DNA of 39,708 bases, taken from an uncultured Eubacteriales bacterium. GTDB taxonomy: Bacteria; Bacillota; Clostridia; Christensenellales; Aristaeellaceae. How positions within the stretch are numbered: the stretch's first letter is position 1; each line of letters begins with the position of its first letter. The notes under the pieces were generated by a model. The model worked only from the letters and a program-made list of their open reading frames with translations. It was not told where the DNA came from and ran no database searches. The stretch covers positions 1-39,708 of the forward strand of contig CADBEB010000025.1 of the NCBI GenBank assembly GCA_902793605.1, read 5' to 3'. A program made the position numbers and the translations under genes. This document shows positions 23,632-32,931 of this stretch, piece after piece.

Positions 23632-24831
23632 TTACGCCTCCAGCCTGCCGCGGATCTCCGCCAGGAATTCCCGGCTGTTGACAGCCTTTGCTTCCCCTTC
23701 ATACAGCAGCGCCAGGTCTTTTGTCATGACCCCGCTGTTGATCGTGTCCAGCGTCGCCTTTTCCAGACGGTCAGCAAAAGCCTGCAGTTCCGGCAGTCCG
23801 TCCAGTTCGCCGCGCTTGCGCAGCGCGCCGCTCCAGGCAAAGATCGTTGCGACCGGGTTGGTGCTGGTTTCCTCCCCTTTCAGGTAGCGGTAGTAATGCC
23901 GGGTCACCGTACCATGCGCTGCTTCATACTCGAACTGTCCGTTCGGGCTGACCAGCACGGAGGTCATCATCGCCAGCGATCCGAACGCCGTAGCGATCAT
24001 ATCACTCATCACGTCTCCGTCATAGTTCTTGCAGGCCCAAATAAACCCGCCTTCCGATCGTACCACGCGGGCCACCGCGTCGTCGATCAGGGTATAGAAG
24101 TACGTGATCCCCGCCTTTTCAAACGCTTCCTTGTACTGCGTCTCATACAGTTCAGCAAAGATGTCCTTGAAGCGATGATCGTACGTTTTGCTGATCGTAT
24201 CCTTTGTGGAGAACCACAGGTCCTTTTTCACGCTCAGGGCATAGGTGAAGCAGCTGTGCGCAAAGGATTCGATGGAAGCGTCCACATTGTGAATGCCCTG
24301 GATGATCCCGGGCCCTTTGAAATCAAAGATCGTCTTCCGGACCGCCTGTCCGTCGGTCCCGGTGAAGACCAGTTCCGCCTTTCCTGCCCCGGGGATCCGG
24401 ATCTCGGAATTCTTATATACATCACCATAGGCATGGCGCGCGATGGTGATCGGTTTTTTCCAGGTCCGTACCGTCGGATGCACGCCGTTCACCTGAATCG
24501 GTGTCCGGAATACTGTCCCGTCCAGGATCGCGCGGATCGTTCCGTTCGGGCTCTTCCACATTTCTTTCAGTCCGTATTCCTCCACCCGCTGCGCGTTGGG
24601 GGTGATCGTAGCGCATTTCACCGCTACGCCGTATTTCAGCGTCGCGTTCGCGCTGTCCACCGTCACCTGGTCGTCCGTCTCATCCCGGTGCTTCAGTCCC
24701 AGGTCGTAATACTCCGTCTTCAGGTCGACAAACGGCTCCAGCAGTTCCTTTTTGATTTCCGCCCAGAGGATCCGGGTCATCTCGTCCCCGTCCATCTCCA
24801 CCAGCGGTGTTGTCATCCGGATTTTGCTCAT
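23632..24831 (-). CDS. icd: NADP-dependent isocitrate dehydrogenase (homodimeric, eukaryotic-like type)
   Basis: Oxidises isocitrate to 2-oxoglutarate with NADP+, feeding glutamate synthesis. The 399-residue protein starts [13 protein letters not shown] and shows the subfamily II pattern: [34 protein letters not shown] with the substrate Ser/Asn/Arg residues, [18 protein letters not shown], then [24 protein letters not shown] with metal-binding Asps, and [11 protein letters not shown]. This form is shared with eukaryotes and some bacteria, not the classic E. coli type. The second ATG (24831) is the start, with AAGGAG 10 nt upstream. No other TCA-cycle gene is close. Confidence 0.96.
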   Translation of the reverse strand: MSKIRMTTPLVEMDGDEMTRILWAEIKKELLEPFVDLKTEYYDLGLKHRDETDDQVTVDSANATLKYGVAVKCATITPNAQRVEEYGLKEMWKSPNGTIRAILDGTVFRTPIQVNGVHPTVRTWKKPITIARHAYGDVYKNSEIRIPGAGKAELVFTGTDGQAVRKTIFDFKGPGIIQGIHNVDASIESFAHSCFTYALSVKKDLWFSTKDTISKTYDHRFKDIFAELYETQYKEAFEKAGITYFYTLIDDAVARVVRSEGGFIWACKNYDGDVMSDMIATAFGSLAMMTSVLVSPNGQFEYEAAHGTVTRHYYRYLKGEETSTNPVATIFAWSGALRKRGELDGLPELQAFADRLEKATLDTINSGVMTKDLALLYEGEAKAVNSREFLAEIRGRLEA

Positions 24832-24849
24832 GGCACTCATGCTCCTTAC

Positions 24850-24890
24850 AAAAAAATCCCTGCCTGCGATTCTACGCTCTCAGGCAGGGA
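24850..24890 (-). terminator. Terminator after the secreted protein gene, upstream of icd
   Basis: Minus strand stem TCCCTGCCTG / CAGGCAGGGA (10 bp, 14-nt loop) followed by seven T. A possible icd promoter, TTGTAT (24897-24892), 17 bp, TAGAAT (24874-24869), overlaps it, so the -10 lies in the hairpin loop. Confidence 0.85.
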
Positions 24891-24925
24891 CATACAACCA
24901 ATTCGCCAAAAAAACAACAAAGAAA

Positions 24926-25666
24926 CTACAAACCGTCCTCCAGTTCTCCCGCCGGCGAGTCCGGCTCCGGTGTTGCCGTCACAAACACCTCATAATGCTG
25001 ATAATCGTCCTTCGAGAAATAACCGTCATACTCCACGTCATTCCCGCTGTAAGTGTCCGGTCCCTTTGTCGGCGTTTCTCCGTCGATTACGCCGGTTCCT
25101 TCCCAGTATCCGGCCAGCGGAAAAATGATCGTCATCTGCATCCAGCTGACCCCGTCATGATACTGGTCCGGATAATAAGCATAGTAGGTTCGCGGCGAAG
25201 TGCCGTTCAGCTCCTCAACCTCATCCTCAAAGGAATTCTCCGGATTCGCCAGCGCCTTCTTCGCCCGCTCTTCCGGGGTTCTGATCGCTTCCCCGGCCGT
25301 CATGGTCTCCGGGTACAGCGCCTGCAGGAACGCTGCCGCGATCACCGGAAACCGTTCCGTCTCATCAACCCGCAGCTGAACGGAGTTGATGCTGTCATAA
25401 GTCAGCCTGACGGTAATCTCGACCCCTTCCGGAGTCTCCGCGTTCGGGGCGGAAGTGATACCGAGCACCGCCAGCTGGTCATACATCTCAAAGCGTGTAT
25501 TGATTTCCAGCTCTCCCCGCTCGACCAGAAAGGTATTCACGTTTGTTATGTATTCCTTCAGCATCTTCTGCCCGGGGGTCTTTTCCGTCCATATGATGGA
25601 GGCCGTTCCTGTCCCCGGCAGAAGCAGCGCCGCTGCCGCGAGCAGCGCCACCAGGCGTTTTACCAT
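24926..25666 (-). CDS. Secreted protein of unknown function
   Basis: A 246-residue protein with an N-terminal signal peptide (MVKRLVALLAAAALLLPGTGTAS) and no recognised domain. The mature part has an alpha/beta N-terminal half (QKMLKEYITNVNTFLVERGEL, EGVEITVRLTYDSINSVQLRV), a central helical stretch with PEERAKKALANPENSFEDEVEEL, and an acidic Pro-rich C-terminal tail. The ATG overlaps the upstream kinase-like gene by 7 bp (ATGGTAA), so it is translationally coupled to it. Confidence 0.7.
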   Translation of the reverse strand: MVKRLVALLAAAALLLPGTGTASIIWTEKTPGQKMLKEYITNVNTFLVERGELEINTRFEMYDQLAVLGITSAPNAETPEGVEITVRLTYDSINSVQLRVDETERFPVIAAAFLQALYPETMTAGEAIRTPEERAKKALANPENSFEDEVEELNGTSPRTYYAYYPDQYHDGVSWMQMTIIFPLAGYWEGTGVIDGETPTKGPDTYSGNDVEYDGYFSKDDYQHYEVFVTATPEPDSPAGELEDGL

Positions 25667-26307
25667 TCTTCCTTTTCTCCCGTAAAGTTTGCCTTGACTT
25701 CGGCGCATTTACAGATCAGGTCCACGCAGCCTTCAATCCCCAGTGTGCCGGTATCCACGCACAGATCATAATTGCTGACGTCGCCCCAGGAACCCGTTGC
25801 GTAATAGTTATAATATGATGCGCGCTGTTTGTCCGCTTTGCGCAGGATCTCCTCCGCCCGGACCGGATCCGCGCCGTTGTACTTGATGATGCGCTTGATC
25901 CGCTGCTCCGTACCGGCCTTGATGAACACGTTGATCACGTTCTCATGGTCCCGCAGCACATAGTCCGCGCAGCGTCCGACGATAACGCACGGCCCCTCGT
26001 CCGCGATCCGGCGGATCGTATCGAACTGGGCCAGGAAGATCTTATGGTTCAGGGGCATATCCATATACATAGCCCCCGGCTCCGCCCGGACCTGTGCCCC
26101 GCTGATCAGGGAGAACAGCAGGTTCTTCCCCTGCTTCTCATCATAGCTTTCCAGCAGTTCCTTGCAGATCCCGCTGTCCTTTGACGCTTCGGTCAGCAGT
26201 TCCTTATCATAGTAAGGGATCCCAAGTCTCTCCGCCAGCAGTTTTGCCACATAGCGCCCGCCGGATCCGTACTGTCTTCCTATAGTGATGATCGGCTGAT
26301 TCTTCAT
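25660..26307 (-). CDS. Cytidylate kinase-like family protein
   Basis: A 215-residue P-loop protein of the cytidylate kinase-like (AAA_26) family common in Clostridia. The start IITIGRQYGSGGRYVAKLLAERLGIPYYDKELL holds a P-loop variant (GSGG-R) without the usual GKS/T, and DEGPCVIVGRCADYVLRD follows. These proteins are not the essential Cmk, and the substrate is unknown. The ATG at 26307 has AAGGAAGG 8 nt upstream; the frame runs further up but without conserved residues. First of two overlapping genes. Confidence 0.85.
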   Translation of the reverse strand: MKNQPIITIGRQYGSGGRYVAKLLAERLGIPYYDKELLTEASKDSGICKELLESYDEKQGKNLLFSLISGAQVRAEPGAMYMDMPLNHKIFLAQFDTIRRIADEGPCVIVGRCADYVLRDHENVINVFIKAGTEQRIKRIIKYNGADPVRAEEILRKADKQRASYYNYYATGSWGDVSNYDLCVDTGTLGIEGCVDLICKCAEVKANFTGEKEEW

Positions 26308-26406
26308 ACAAAAAACCTTCCTTTCATTCCTCGTTTCCTCGTCATCGACTTTTCTCTTCACTGTTTTATTTCGTCTTCTTCCCGCTCTTTTCCTTCTTTT
26401 TTCCTG

Positions 26407-26435
26407 TTGTCATCGCACAGTTTCCGTGCTATGCT
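26407..26435 (+). promoter_or_regulatory. Promoter of the small membrane protein gene
   Basis: TTGTCA (26407-26412), 17-bp spacer and TATGCT (26430-26435) with a TGC extension just upstream. The start codon is 39 bp further. Confidence 0.65.
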
Positions 26436-26474
26436 TCCTTGTGTTAAGATCCCTGACGTAAGGAGATTCTCTGG

Positions 26475-27098
26475 ATGAAAACGCCGATCAATTCCCGGAC
26501 TCTGAAGCAGCACCTGACCTACAGTTGGTGGAAATACCTGCTGGTCGCCGTGCTCGCTTTCGGTCTTGTGGATCTTCTATATTCCGTGACCGCTTACCGC
26601 TCTCCCGCCGACAAGCGGGTGGAGTTCTATGTCTATGGCCAGATGGACCAGGAAAAACTCACCGCTTACATGGAGAACATCCGGAAGACTGAGATGGAAG
26701 ACATGGAAGTCATGACTCCCCTCCAGCTCCTGGACGACGGATATTACGGTTCCATGCAGCTCATGACCTACATGGCGGTCGGGGAAGGCGATGTCTATCT
26801 TCTCCCCCGGGATGAATTCGTTACCGGTGCCTCCGGCGGATCCTTCCTCCCGCTGGAGGAGGACAAGGAGCTCATGGCGCTCTTTGACGCGGCAGGGATC
26901 AGCCTGCAGAACGGCTGGCGCAAAAATACGGAGACCGGGGAGAACCATCTCTGCGGCATTCCGCAGAACAAGCTTCCCGGCCTCAGCCGCTATGCAAAAG
27001 CAACGGATGGATATCTCTGTGCGATTGTAAACGGCGGGAACGATGCGAACGCACTGAAGTTCCTGCGCATTCTCTGCCGGGATATGTTAAAAGAATAA
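26475..27098 (+). CDS. Membrane-anchored protein of unknown function
   Basis: A 207-residue protein with a single N-terminal membrane helix (about 20-39, YLLVAVLAFGLVDLLYSV) and an extracytoplasmic domain containing VEFYVYGQMDQEKLTAYMENIRK and EGDVYLLPRDEFV. The domain looks alpha/beta and faintly resembles a solute-binding-protein lobe (a short strand then a helix, with a DVYLL strand), but I do not recognise a family. ATG 26475 has AAGGAG 11 nt upstream. Single-gene unit with its own promoter and terminator. Confidence 0.7.
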   Translation: MKTPINSRTLKQHLTYSWWKYLLVAVLAFGLVDLLYSVTAYRSPADKRVEFYVYGQMDQEKLTAYMENIRKTEMEDMEVMTPLQLLDDGYYGSMQLMTYMAVGEGDVYLLPRDEFVTGASGGSFLPLEEDKELMALFDAAGISLQNGWRKNTETGENHLCGIPQNKLPGLSRYAKATDGYLCAIVNGGNDANALKFLRILCRDMLKE

Positions 27099-27117
27099 GG
27101 GAGGCGTTTTGCCTCCC
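27099..27117. terminator. Terminator between convergent genes
   Basis: GGGAGGC/GCCTCCC 7-bp stem with GTTTT loop. On the minus strand it is followed by TTATTCTTTT, making it a good terminator for the acyltransferase-like gene. Confidence 0.8.
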
Positions 27118-27125
27118 CTGACAGA

Positions 27126-27707
27126 TCAGGATTCCCCGCGAAGACCTTTCGAGAGCTGCTCGACAAGGTCTTTTTCCTGTTCGCTGAACCGTTTGGCCGG
27201 GTCGTACCGGACCGGTGCGGCAACTTTGATCAGGTGTTTGTCCTTGTCCACGTGAACCGGATACATTTTCAGCGACCTGCCGCTGGCCCGGTACCACATC
27301 TCACCCAGCCGCAGCCAGCCGGTGTTGATCCACCGGTGGGTTTCCCGCCCGCCCGGGGTCTGCTCCGGGAAGATCAGCAGATAATGGTCTTTCTGGAGGA
27401 CGCGGATGCTCTGGCGCAGGGTCAGGATGAACCGCTGGTCACGGTATACGGGAATATAGGGCGTACCCTTCAGGATCGCGGGCGGGATCGGATACTCCCG
27501 TTTTTCCAGCATTTCCTCGAGGATCCACGGATGGATCCGGTCCTTTTCCGGAAACCGGACCATCATGTCAAGCGCACCGGCAACGCCGGCGTTGTTTACG
27601 ACAAACACACACGGACCCTTCTGGAAAGGCTCCGCCCATTCCACGTTCATCTTCCGGGAAAACAGCCTGTACAACGCACATGCTGCCCGATAAGTACGCT
27701 CTCCCAT
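27126..27707 (-). CDS. PlsC-like acyltransferase-family protein lacking the HX4D motif
   Basis: A 193-residue protein with the layout of 1-acylglycerol-3-phosphate acyltransferases. Block II is GTPYIPVYRDQR (81-92), block III LLIFPEQTPGG (111-120) and block IV MYPVHVD (148-154). Block I, normally NHxxxxD with the catalytic His, reads VVNNAGVAGALDMMV (36-50), with no His. It may be inactive, use different chemistry, or be a substrate-binding relative. Start ATG 27707 with AAGGAG 10 nt upstream. It begins 3 nt after guaB and is transcribed with it. Confidence 0.7.
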   Translation of the reverse strand: MGERTYRAACALYRLFSRKMNVEWAEPFQKGPCVFVVNNAGVAGALDMMVRFPEKDRIHPWILEEMLEKREYPIPPAILKGTPYIPVYRDQRFILTLRQSIRVLQKDHYLLIFPEQTPGGRETHRWINTGWLRLGEMWYRASGRSLKMYPVHVDKDKHLIKVAAPVRYDPAKRFSEQEKDLVEQLSKGLRGES

Positions 27708-27710
27708 ATC

Positions 27711-29229
<1,519 letters not shown>

Positions 29230-29233
29230 TTCA

Positions 29234-29283
29234 TCTCAGTAAAGAAAAGGGCCGGTATGTCTCAGTAAAGAAAAGGGCCGGTA
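29234..29283. repeat. 24-bp direct duplication at a terminator
   Basis: Two exact copies, 29234-29257 and 29260-29283, of a 24-bp unit beginning TCTCAGTAAAG and ending GGGCCGGTA. On the minus strand each copy carries the 3' arm and T-tract of the terminator that ends the second motor operon. Confidence 0.85.
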
Positions 29284-29296
29284 AGAACCGCCCTTT
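29260..29296 (-). terminator. Terminator of the second MotA/MotB-like operon
   Basis: Minus strand AAAGGGCGGT (29296-29287), 4-nt loop, ACCGGCCCTTT (29282-29272, one bulge), then TCTTT. The 3' arm and tail are duplicated just downstream. Confidence 0.8.
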
Positions 29297-29303
29297 GGCT
29301 GTG

Positions 29304-31247
29304 TCAGTTATCCTGAAACAGGTTCCTGATCTCGGTCAGGGAGCCCGTATTCTTCAGCTGGAATCTGAATTTTATATGCCTGTCGGCATTTTCATCCGTC
29401 CTCTCGGAGGAACTTGCGGTATTCCTGCCCGCCGTAATCAGCCTGCTCTGCAGATAGGCTTTCTGCTCATCCGTCAGATCCTGCTGCATGCAGTATTCCA
29501 TCACCCGGGTCGCTCTGCGCTGGCCGAGATCAAGCTGCTCCGCGTCCAGCACCTTCTGATCAGTGGTTCCCTCAATGATCAGCATTCCGATCTGTTCCTG
29601 ATACTCCGCCTTCATCATTACGTCCAGATAAACCGGCAGGAATCTCCGGATGAACACCTTTCCTTCCACTGTCAGTTCGTCTTTCCCCTCGTTGAAGAGC
29701 AGAATACCGTCCGGCAGCACATCGCCGGTTTCCGGATCCACAATTGCGGATACTCCGGCCGCTTCCAGTCTGCCGCTCAGTTCCCTGATGAGTTCCGATT
29801 CGGACAAAAGATCGTTGTCCCTGATCTGGAATTTAATCTCAACCCGGCGGCTCGCTTCCCGGTTGATCTGTCCGTTTCCACCGATAATGGGATCCATGAA
29901 TCCCCGTCCGATAAATGAAGCTCTCTCGCTCAGATACGCCCGCTCAGTTTCTGTCAGTGTCGGGATCTGCAGGCTATAGGCCATTACCTGCACAGCCCTG
30001 TCCCGACTCAGCTCCATCGCTGAGGAGAATGCACTGTCCGTATGCCCTTCGATGACCACTTCGCTGATATAGCTTTCATATTCCGGCAGCATCAGCACTT
30101 CCAGATACCGCGGGATGAATGTATCCAGAAAACGCTTCCCTGCTTCGCTCAGTTCGATGCTCCCCGGGTCAAACAGGATGAAATTGGGCGTCGTGATATC
30201 CCCCGTATCCCGGTTAATTGTTATATTCAGCCCGGAATCCTTAAAAGCGTCGTACTGGCTGGCAATGATACGCCTTCGCAGCGAATACTGATCCAGTAAG
30301 GCCTGTTGCTTCTGAAGTTCCCGCTGTTTTTCTTTCTGCCATTCTGATTCGGATTCCGGTGCGGCGGCCGTTTCCACCCCGGCTTTCGATTCCTTCTCGA
30401 ATGCTTCCTTCTCCGTTCGAAAGGCTTCCCGCTCCAGATCCAGCTGATCACGTTCGGCTTTCAGATCCGCCTGATCCTGTTTCAGCTGTTCCTTTTCTTT
30501 TTCAAGCTCGGCTTTCTCTTTGTCCAGTTCAGCACGGTCCCGGTCCAGGGCGGCACGCGTCTCCTCCAGTTCCTTTTTCTCTTGCTCCAGAGCCTGCTCT
30601 TTCTTTTTCAGCTGTTCCTGCGCCACACGCAGCGTTTCCTGGTCCTGCTTCAGCTGCTCCTGCGCCGCCTTCAGCGCTTCCTGATCCTTCTCCAGCTGCT
30701 CCTGCGCTGCTTTCAGTGCTTCCTGATCCTTCGCCAGCTGCTCCTGCGCCGCTTTCAGCGCTTCCTGATCCTTCGCCAGCTGCTCCTGCGCCGCCTTCAG
30801 CGCTTCCTGATCCTTCGCCAGCTGCTCCTGCGCCGCCTTCAGCGCTTCCTGATCCTTCGCCAGCTGCTCCTGCGCCGCTTTCAGCGCTTCCTGATCCTTC
30901 GCCAGCTGCTCCTGCGCCGCTTTCAGTGCTTCCTGATCCTTCGTCAGCTGTTCCTGCGCAGCCCGCAGTTCCTCCCGGTCCTTCGTCAGCTGCTCCAATG
31001 CTTCCGCCAGCGCTTCCTCGCGCTTCGTCAGCTCCGCCTCCCGTGTCTCGATCTCTTTCAACTGTTCGTCGATGGTCTGCTGCTGCCGGATATCCTCTTC
31101 CTTCGGCGCGGTAAAATATTTCAGCAGACTAACGCAAAGCATCAGGACAAACACCAGCAGCAGCGAAGCCATCATGTCGGAGTAGCTGATCCAGCTGCTG
31201 CCTCCGCCTCCGCCGACGCGCTCATCCTCGTACTTGTCACGCTTCAT
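29304..31247 (-). CDS. MotB/OmpA-like motor partner with coiled-coil stalk and two OmpA-like domains (ZorB-like), pair 2
   Basis: A 647-residue protein. Gly-rich N-terminus, one membrane helix (about 19-46, SWISYSDMMASLLLVFVLML) with Asp24 at the ion-binding position. Residues about 50-290 are a continuous charged coiled coil, including nine 14-residue repeats (85-210, consensus EQLAKDQEALKAAQ). Then an OmpA domain at about 355-475 (IEGHTDS, REASRRVEIKF) and a second, more divergent one at about 512-632 (IEGTTDQ, ADRHIKFRF). The stalk could span roughly 35 nm if fully helical. Normal MotB has a short linker and one OmpA domain. The ATG overlaps the MotA-like stop by 4 bp. Function inferred as the wall-bound axle of an ion-driven motor. 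Confidence 0.83.
   Translation of the reverse strand: MKRDKYEDERVGGGGGSSWISYSDMMASLLLVFVLMLCVSLLKYFTAPKEEDIRQQQTIDEQLKEIETREAELTKREEALAEALEQLTKDREELRAAQEQLTKDQEALKAAQEQLAKDQEALKAAQEQLAKDQEALKAAQEQLAKDQEALKAAQEQLAKDQEALKAAQEQLAKDQEALKAAQEQLEKDQEALKAAQEQLKQDQETLRVAQEQLKKKEQALEQEKKELEETRAALDRDRAELDKEKAELEKEKEQLKQDQADLKAERDQLDLEREAFRTEKEAFEKESKAGVETAAAPESESEWQKEKQRELQKQQALLDQYSLRRRIIASQYDAFKDSGLNITINRDTGDITTPNFILFDPGSIELSEAGKRFLDTFIPRYLEVLMLPEYESYISEVVIEGHTDSAFSSAMELSRDRAVQVMAYSLQIPTLTETERAYLSERASFIGRGFMDPIIGGNGQINREASRRVEIKFQIRDNDLLSESELIRELSGRLEAAGVSAIVDPETGDVLPDGILLFNEGKDELTVEGKVFIRRFLPVYLDVMMKAEYQEQIGMLIIEGTTDQKVLDAEQLDLGQRRATRVMEYCMQQDLTDEQKAYLQSRLITAGRNTASSSERTDENADRHIKFRFQLKNTGSLTEIRNLFQDN
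30618..30995 (-). repeat. Nine 42-bp tandem repeats inside the MotB-like stalk
   Basis: Nine in-frame units of 42 bp, encoding 14 residues each; units 3 to 7 are identical in protein and nearly so in DNA. Fourteen residues equal two heptads, so gain or loss of units keeps the coiled-coil register. Confidence 0.92.
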
Positions 31248-32734
31248 GCCTCGGAAGCTCCTTTCGGCTGAATGCTCTGCGTAAGCCGTGCCAGCAGCCG
31301 TTGGATTTCTCCCAGCTGATCCACAGTGGAAGCTTTTTCCACCTCATTTTCCGCGGTCTTCCGGTTAATCAGCGCCGTCAGCGTCATCATGGAATCCGAG
31401 AAGGTCTTCAGTGTGCCGTTCAGGCTGCCGGATGTTGAGGAAACAAACTTCTCGTAGGAGACAGCCAGCTTGTCGCCGGCCTCCCGGATCGTTTCGCCGG
31501 CTCCCGCCAGATCCGTCGCCGCAGCCTGCTGCGCGCTCACCGCCTGCTCCGCCCACCTGGTGCTGACCTGCTGATAGTCATGGATCGCGTTGTTCAGCTC
31601 CTGCTGCGCCGTATCCATTTTCCGCAGCATCATTCCCTGGTCATTCGCGTTCTGCTTCAGCGCTTCCAGTGCTGTCAGGGATTCGGAAATAAACTTATCA
31701 TCCTCTTCCGAACGGGCATGTACGCTCTTCAGGAAGATGTCGTAGCTTTGTACCATTTCATCTGTCAACGCCTTCAGCTTTTCGCTCTGCTCCCGGATGC
31801 TCTCCGCCGCTTCAGCTGACAGCATCAGCGTCTTCTCTCCGATTTCCTGCTGCCGGTTGATTTCGGTCATCGTTTTCCCGATGGTCACGAATTCATTTCC
31901 GAAGGCGTCCTGCATATCCTTCACAAAGGTGGTGACCGCGGTCTGCAGGCTTTCAGTCTGCTGCTCCGCCGCGGCCCGCATATACTGCTCCATAGCTTCC
32001 GTAACCGGGTTCACAGCCTCCGAGACCACATTGTGCACCATGTCGGAGATTGTATCGCTCAGCCCCGTGGTTACCGAGCTCAGCAGCCTGTTCCGGTCAT
32101 TGCCCTGCAGCACGATCTGATAATCCATATCCAGCGCTTTGTGCTCCGTATTCTCGCTGAAAACCAGAATAAACCGGTCAATAGCCCGGTAGCTGTTCCC
32201 CTGTATGGTCCGGTTAGTCATCGAGAACAACAGCGAGCAGGAGATGCCGGCCAGAGACGTCACAAACGCCGCCTTCATGCCGTCCAGAAGCACCGGAATG
32301 CCGTTCATCAGGGTATTTGCGTCCGTCATATCGAGCCCGGTCAGGCCCCGCGTAAGGCCGATGAACGTCCCCAGGATGCCCAGGGAGGTCAGCAGAGAAG
32401 GAATCAGTTCGCTGAGGGACGCGTTGCCCGGAATGGTAGCGACCGTCCGCGTGTTGATATAATCCTCCACCGGGCAGGACAGCCCGCGTTTCTCCATTTC
32501 GTCTTCCGTCTGAAGGAATTTCTTCCAGGTCATCTTCAGCCGTTTCCCGACGAACAGATCATCATGCCAGACATTTTTGTCCGCACTTTTCCGCAGCTTT
32601 TCGACCGCCCGGTTTAGCCCGCGGGTTGTCCCCGCCACGGGCAGGATACACTTGAGAATACCAATCAGTGTCACGCCGGCAATAGCGATATATACAAACA
32701 GATCAGGCAGCGGAATCGAAGTGATTGCCTTCAT
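31244..32734 (-). CDS. MotA/TolQ/ExbB-like proton-channel protein with long helical tail (ZorA-like), pair 2
   Basis: A 496-residue paralogue of the protein at 20358-21650. Shared core: DYIN, SELIPSLLTSLGILGTFIGL (108-127) and GMKAAFVTSLAGISCSLLF (152-170), plus a first membrane helix at about 12-33 and VGKRLKMTWKKFL. The C-terminal tail of about 300 residues is helical and contains no recognised domain. Start ATG 32734 is chosen by conservation with the paralogue (both begin just before the first helix); AGGGGG lies 11 nt upstream. Overlaps the MotB-like gene by 4 bp (ATGA), so the two are made in step. Same inferred motor role as pair 1. Confidence 0.82.
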   Translation of the reverse strand: MKAITSIPLPDLFVYIAIAGVTLIGILKCILPVAGTTRGLNRAVEKLRKSADKNVWHDDLFVGKRLKMTWKKFLQTEDEMEKRGLSCPVEDYINTRTVATIPGNASLSELIPSLLTSLGILGTFIGLTRGLTGLDMTDANTLMNGIPVLLDGMKAAFVTSLAGISCSLLFSMTNRTIQGNSYRAIDRFILVFSENTEHKALDMDYQIVLQGNDRNRLLSSVTTGLSDTISDMVHNVVSEAVNPVTEAMEQYMRAAAEQQTESLQTAVTTFVKDMQDAFGNEFVTIGKTMTEINRQQEIGEKTLMLSAEAAESIREQSEKLKALTDEMVQSYDIFLKSVHARSEEDDKFISESLTALEALKQNANDQGMMLRKMDTAQQELNNAIHDYQQVSTRWAEQAVSAQQAAATDLAGAGETIREAGDKLAVSYEKFVSSTSGSLNGTLKTFSDSMMTLTALINRKTAENEVEKASTVDQLGEIQRLLARLTQSIQPKGASEA

Positions 32735-32773
32735 GCGTAAGCAGTCCCCCTGTGCAGTGATCAAATCTTTACT

Positions 32774-32802
32774 ATTTTAACAAGATATTGTGCTTTTAGC
32801 AA
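32774..32802 (-). promoter_or_regulatory. Promoter of the second MotA/MotB-like operon
   Basis: Minus strand TTGCTA (32802-32797), 17-bp spacer, TAAAAT (32779-32774) with TGT extension, about 40 bp before the start. Confidence 0.75.
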
Positions 32803-32871
32803 TAAATCATTGCTTTTTTTTGCATATTTAGGGCAGCAGACAAACCTTCACAAAAAACCATTCGTGGATTC

Positions 32872-32900
32872 TTGTAAAAACTTATTTTACCCTTTACAAT
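32872..32900 (+). promoter_or_regulatory. Promoter of the GH43 gene, overlapping an operator
   Basis: TTGTAA (32872-32877), 17-bp spacer, TACAAT (32895-32900). The -10 lies inside the left arm of the 31-bp palindrome that follows. Confidence 0.65.
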
Positions 32901-32921
32901 GTTCCCAGAACATTGTAAAGG
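32891..32921 (+). promoter_or_regulatory. 31-bp palindromic operator before the GH43 gene
   Basis: CCTTTACAATGTTC-CCA-GAACATTGTAAAGG: 14-bp perfect arms with a 3-bp centre. It covers the -10, the start point and, in its right arm, the first bases of the AAAGGAG ribosome site. A sugar-responsive repressor site is the simplest reading; in RNA it would also hide the ribosome site. Confidence 0.75.
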
Positions 32922-32931
32922 AGCCCTCCCT

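Noticed and set aside
23539..25128. Long plus-strand frame opposite icd
   Set aside because: Shadow of icd; also runs through the small-RNA promoter and a terminator hairpin.
30618..30995. 42-bp periodic repeats considered as a CRISPR array
   Set aside because: No unique spacers; the units are contiguous and in frame within a coding region.
30359..31114. Pro/Ala-rich repetitive plus-strand frames opposite the coiled-coil repeats
   Set aside because: The repeats are explained by the heptad-based minus-strand gene with good starts and coupled neighbours.
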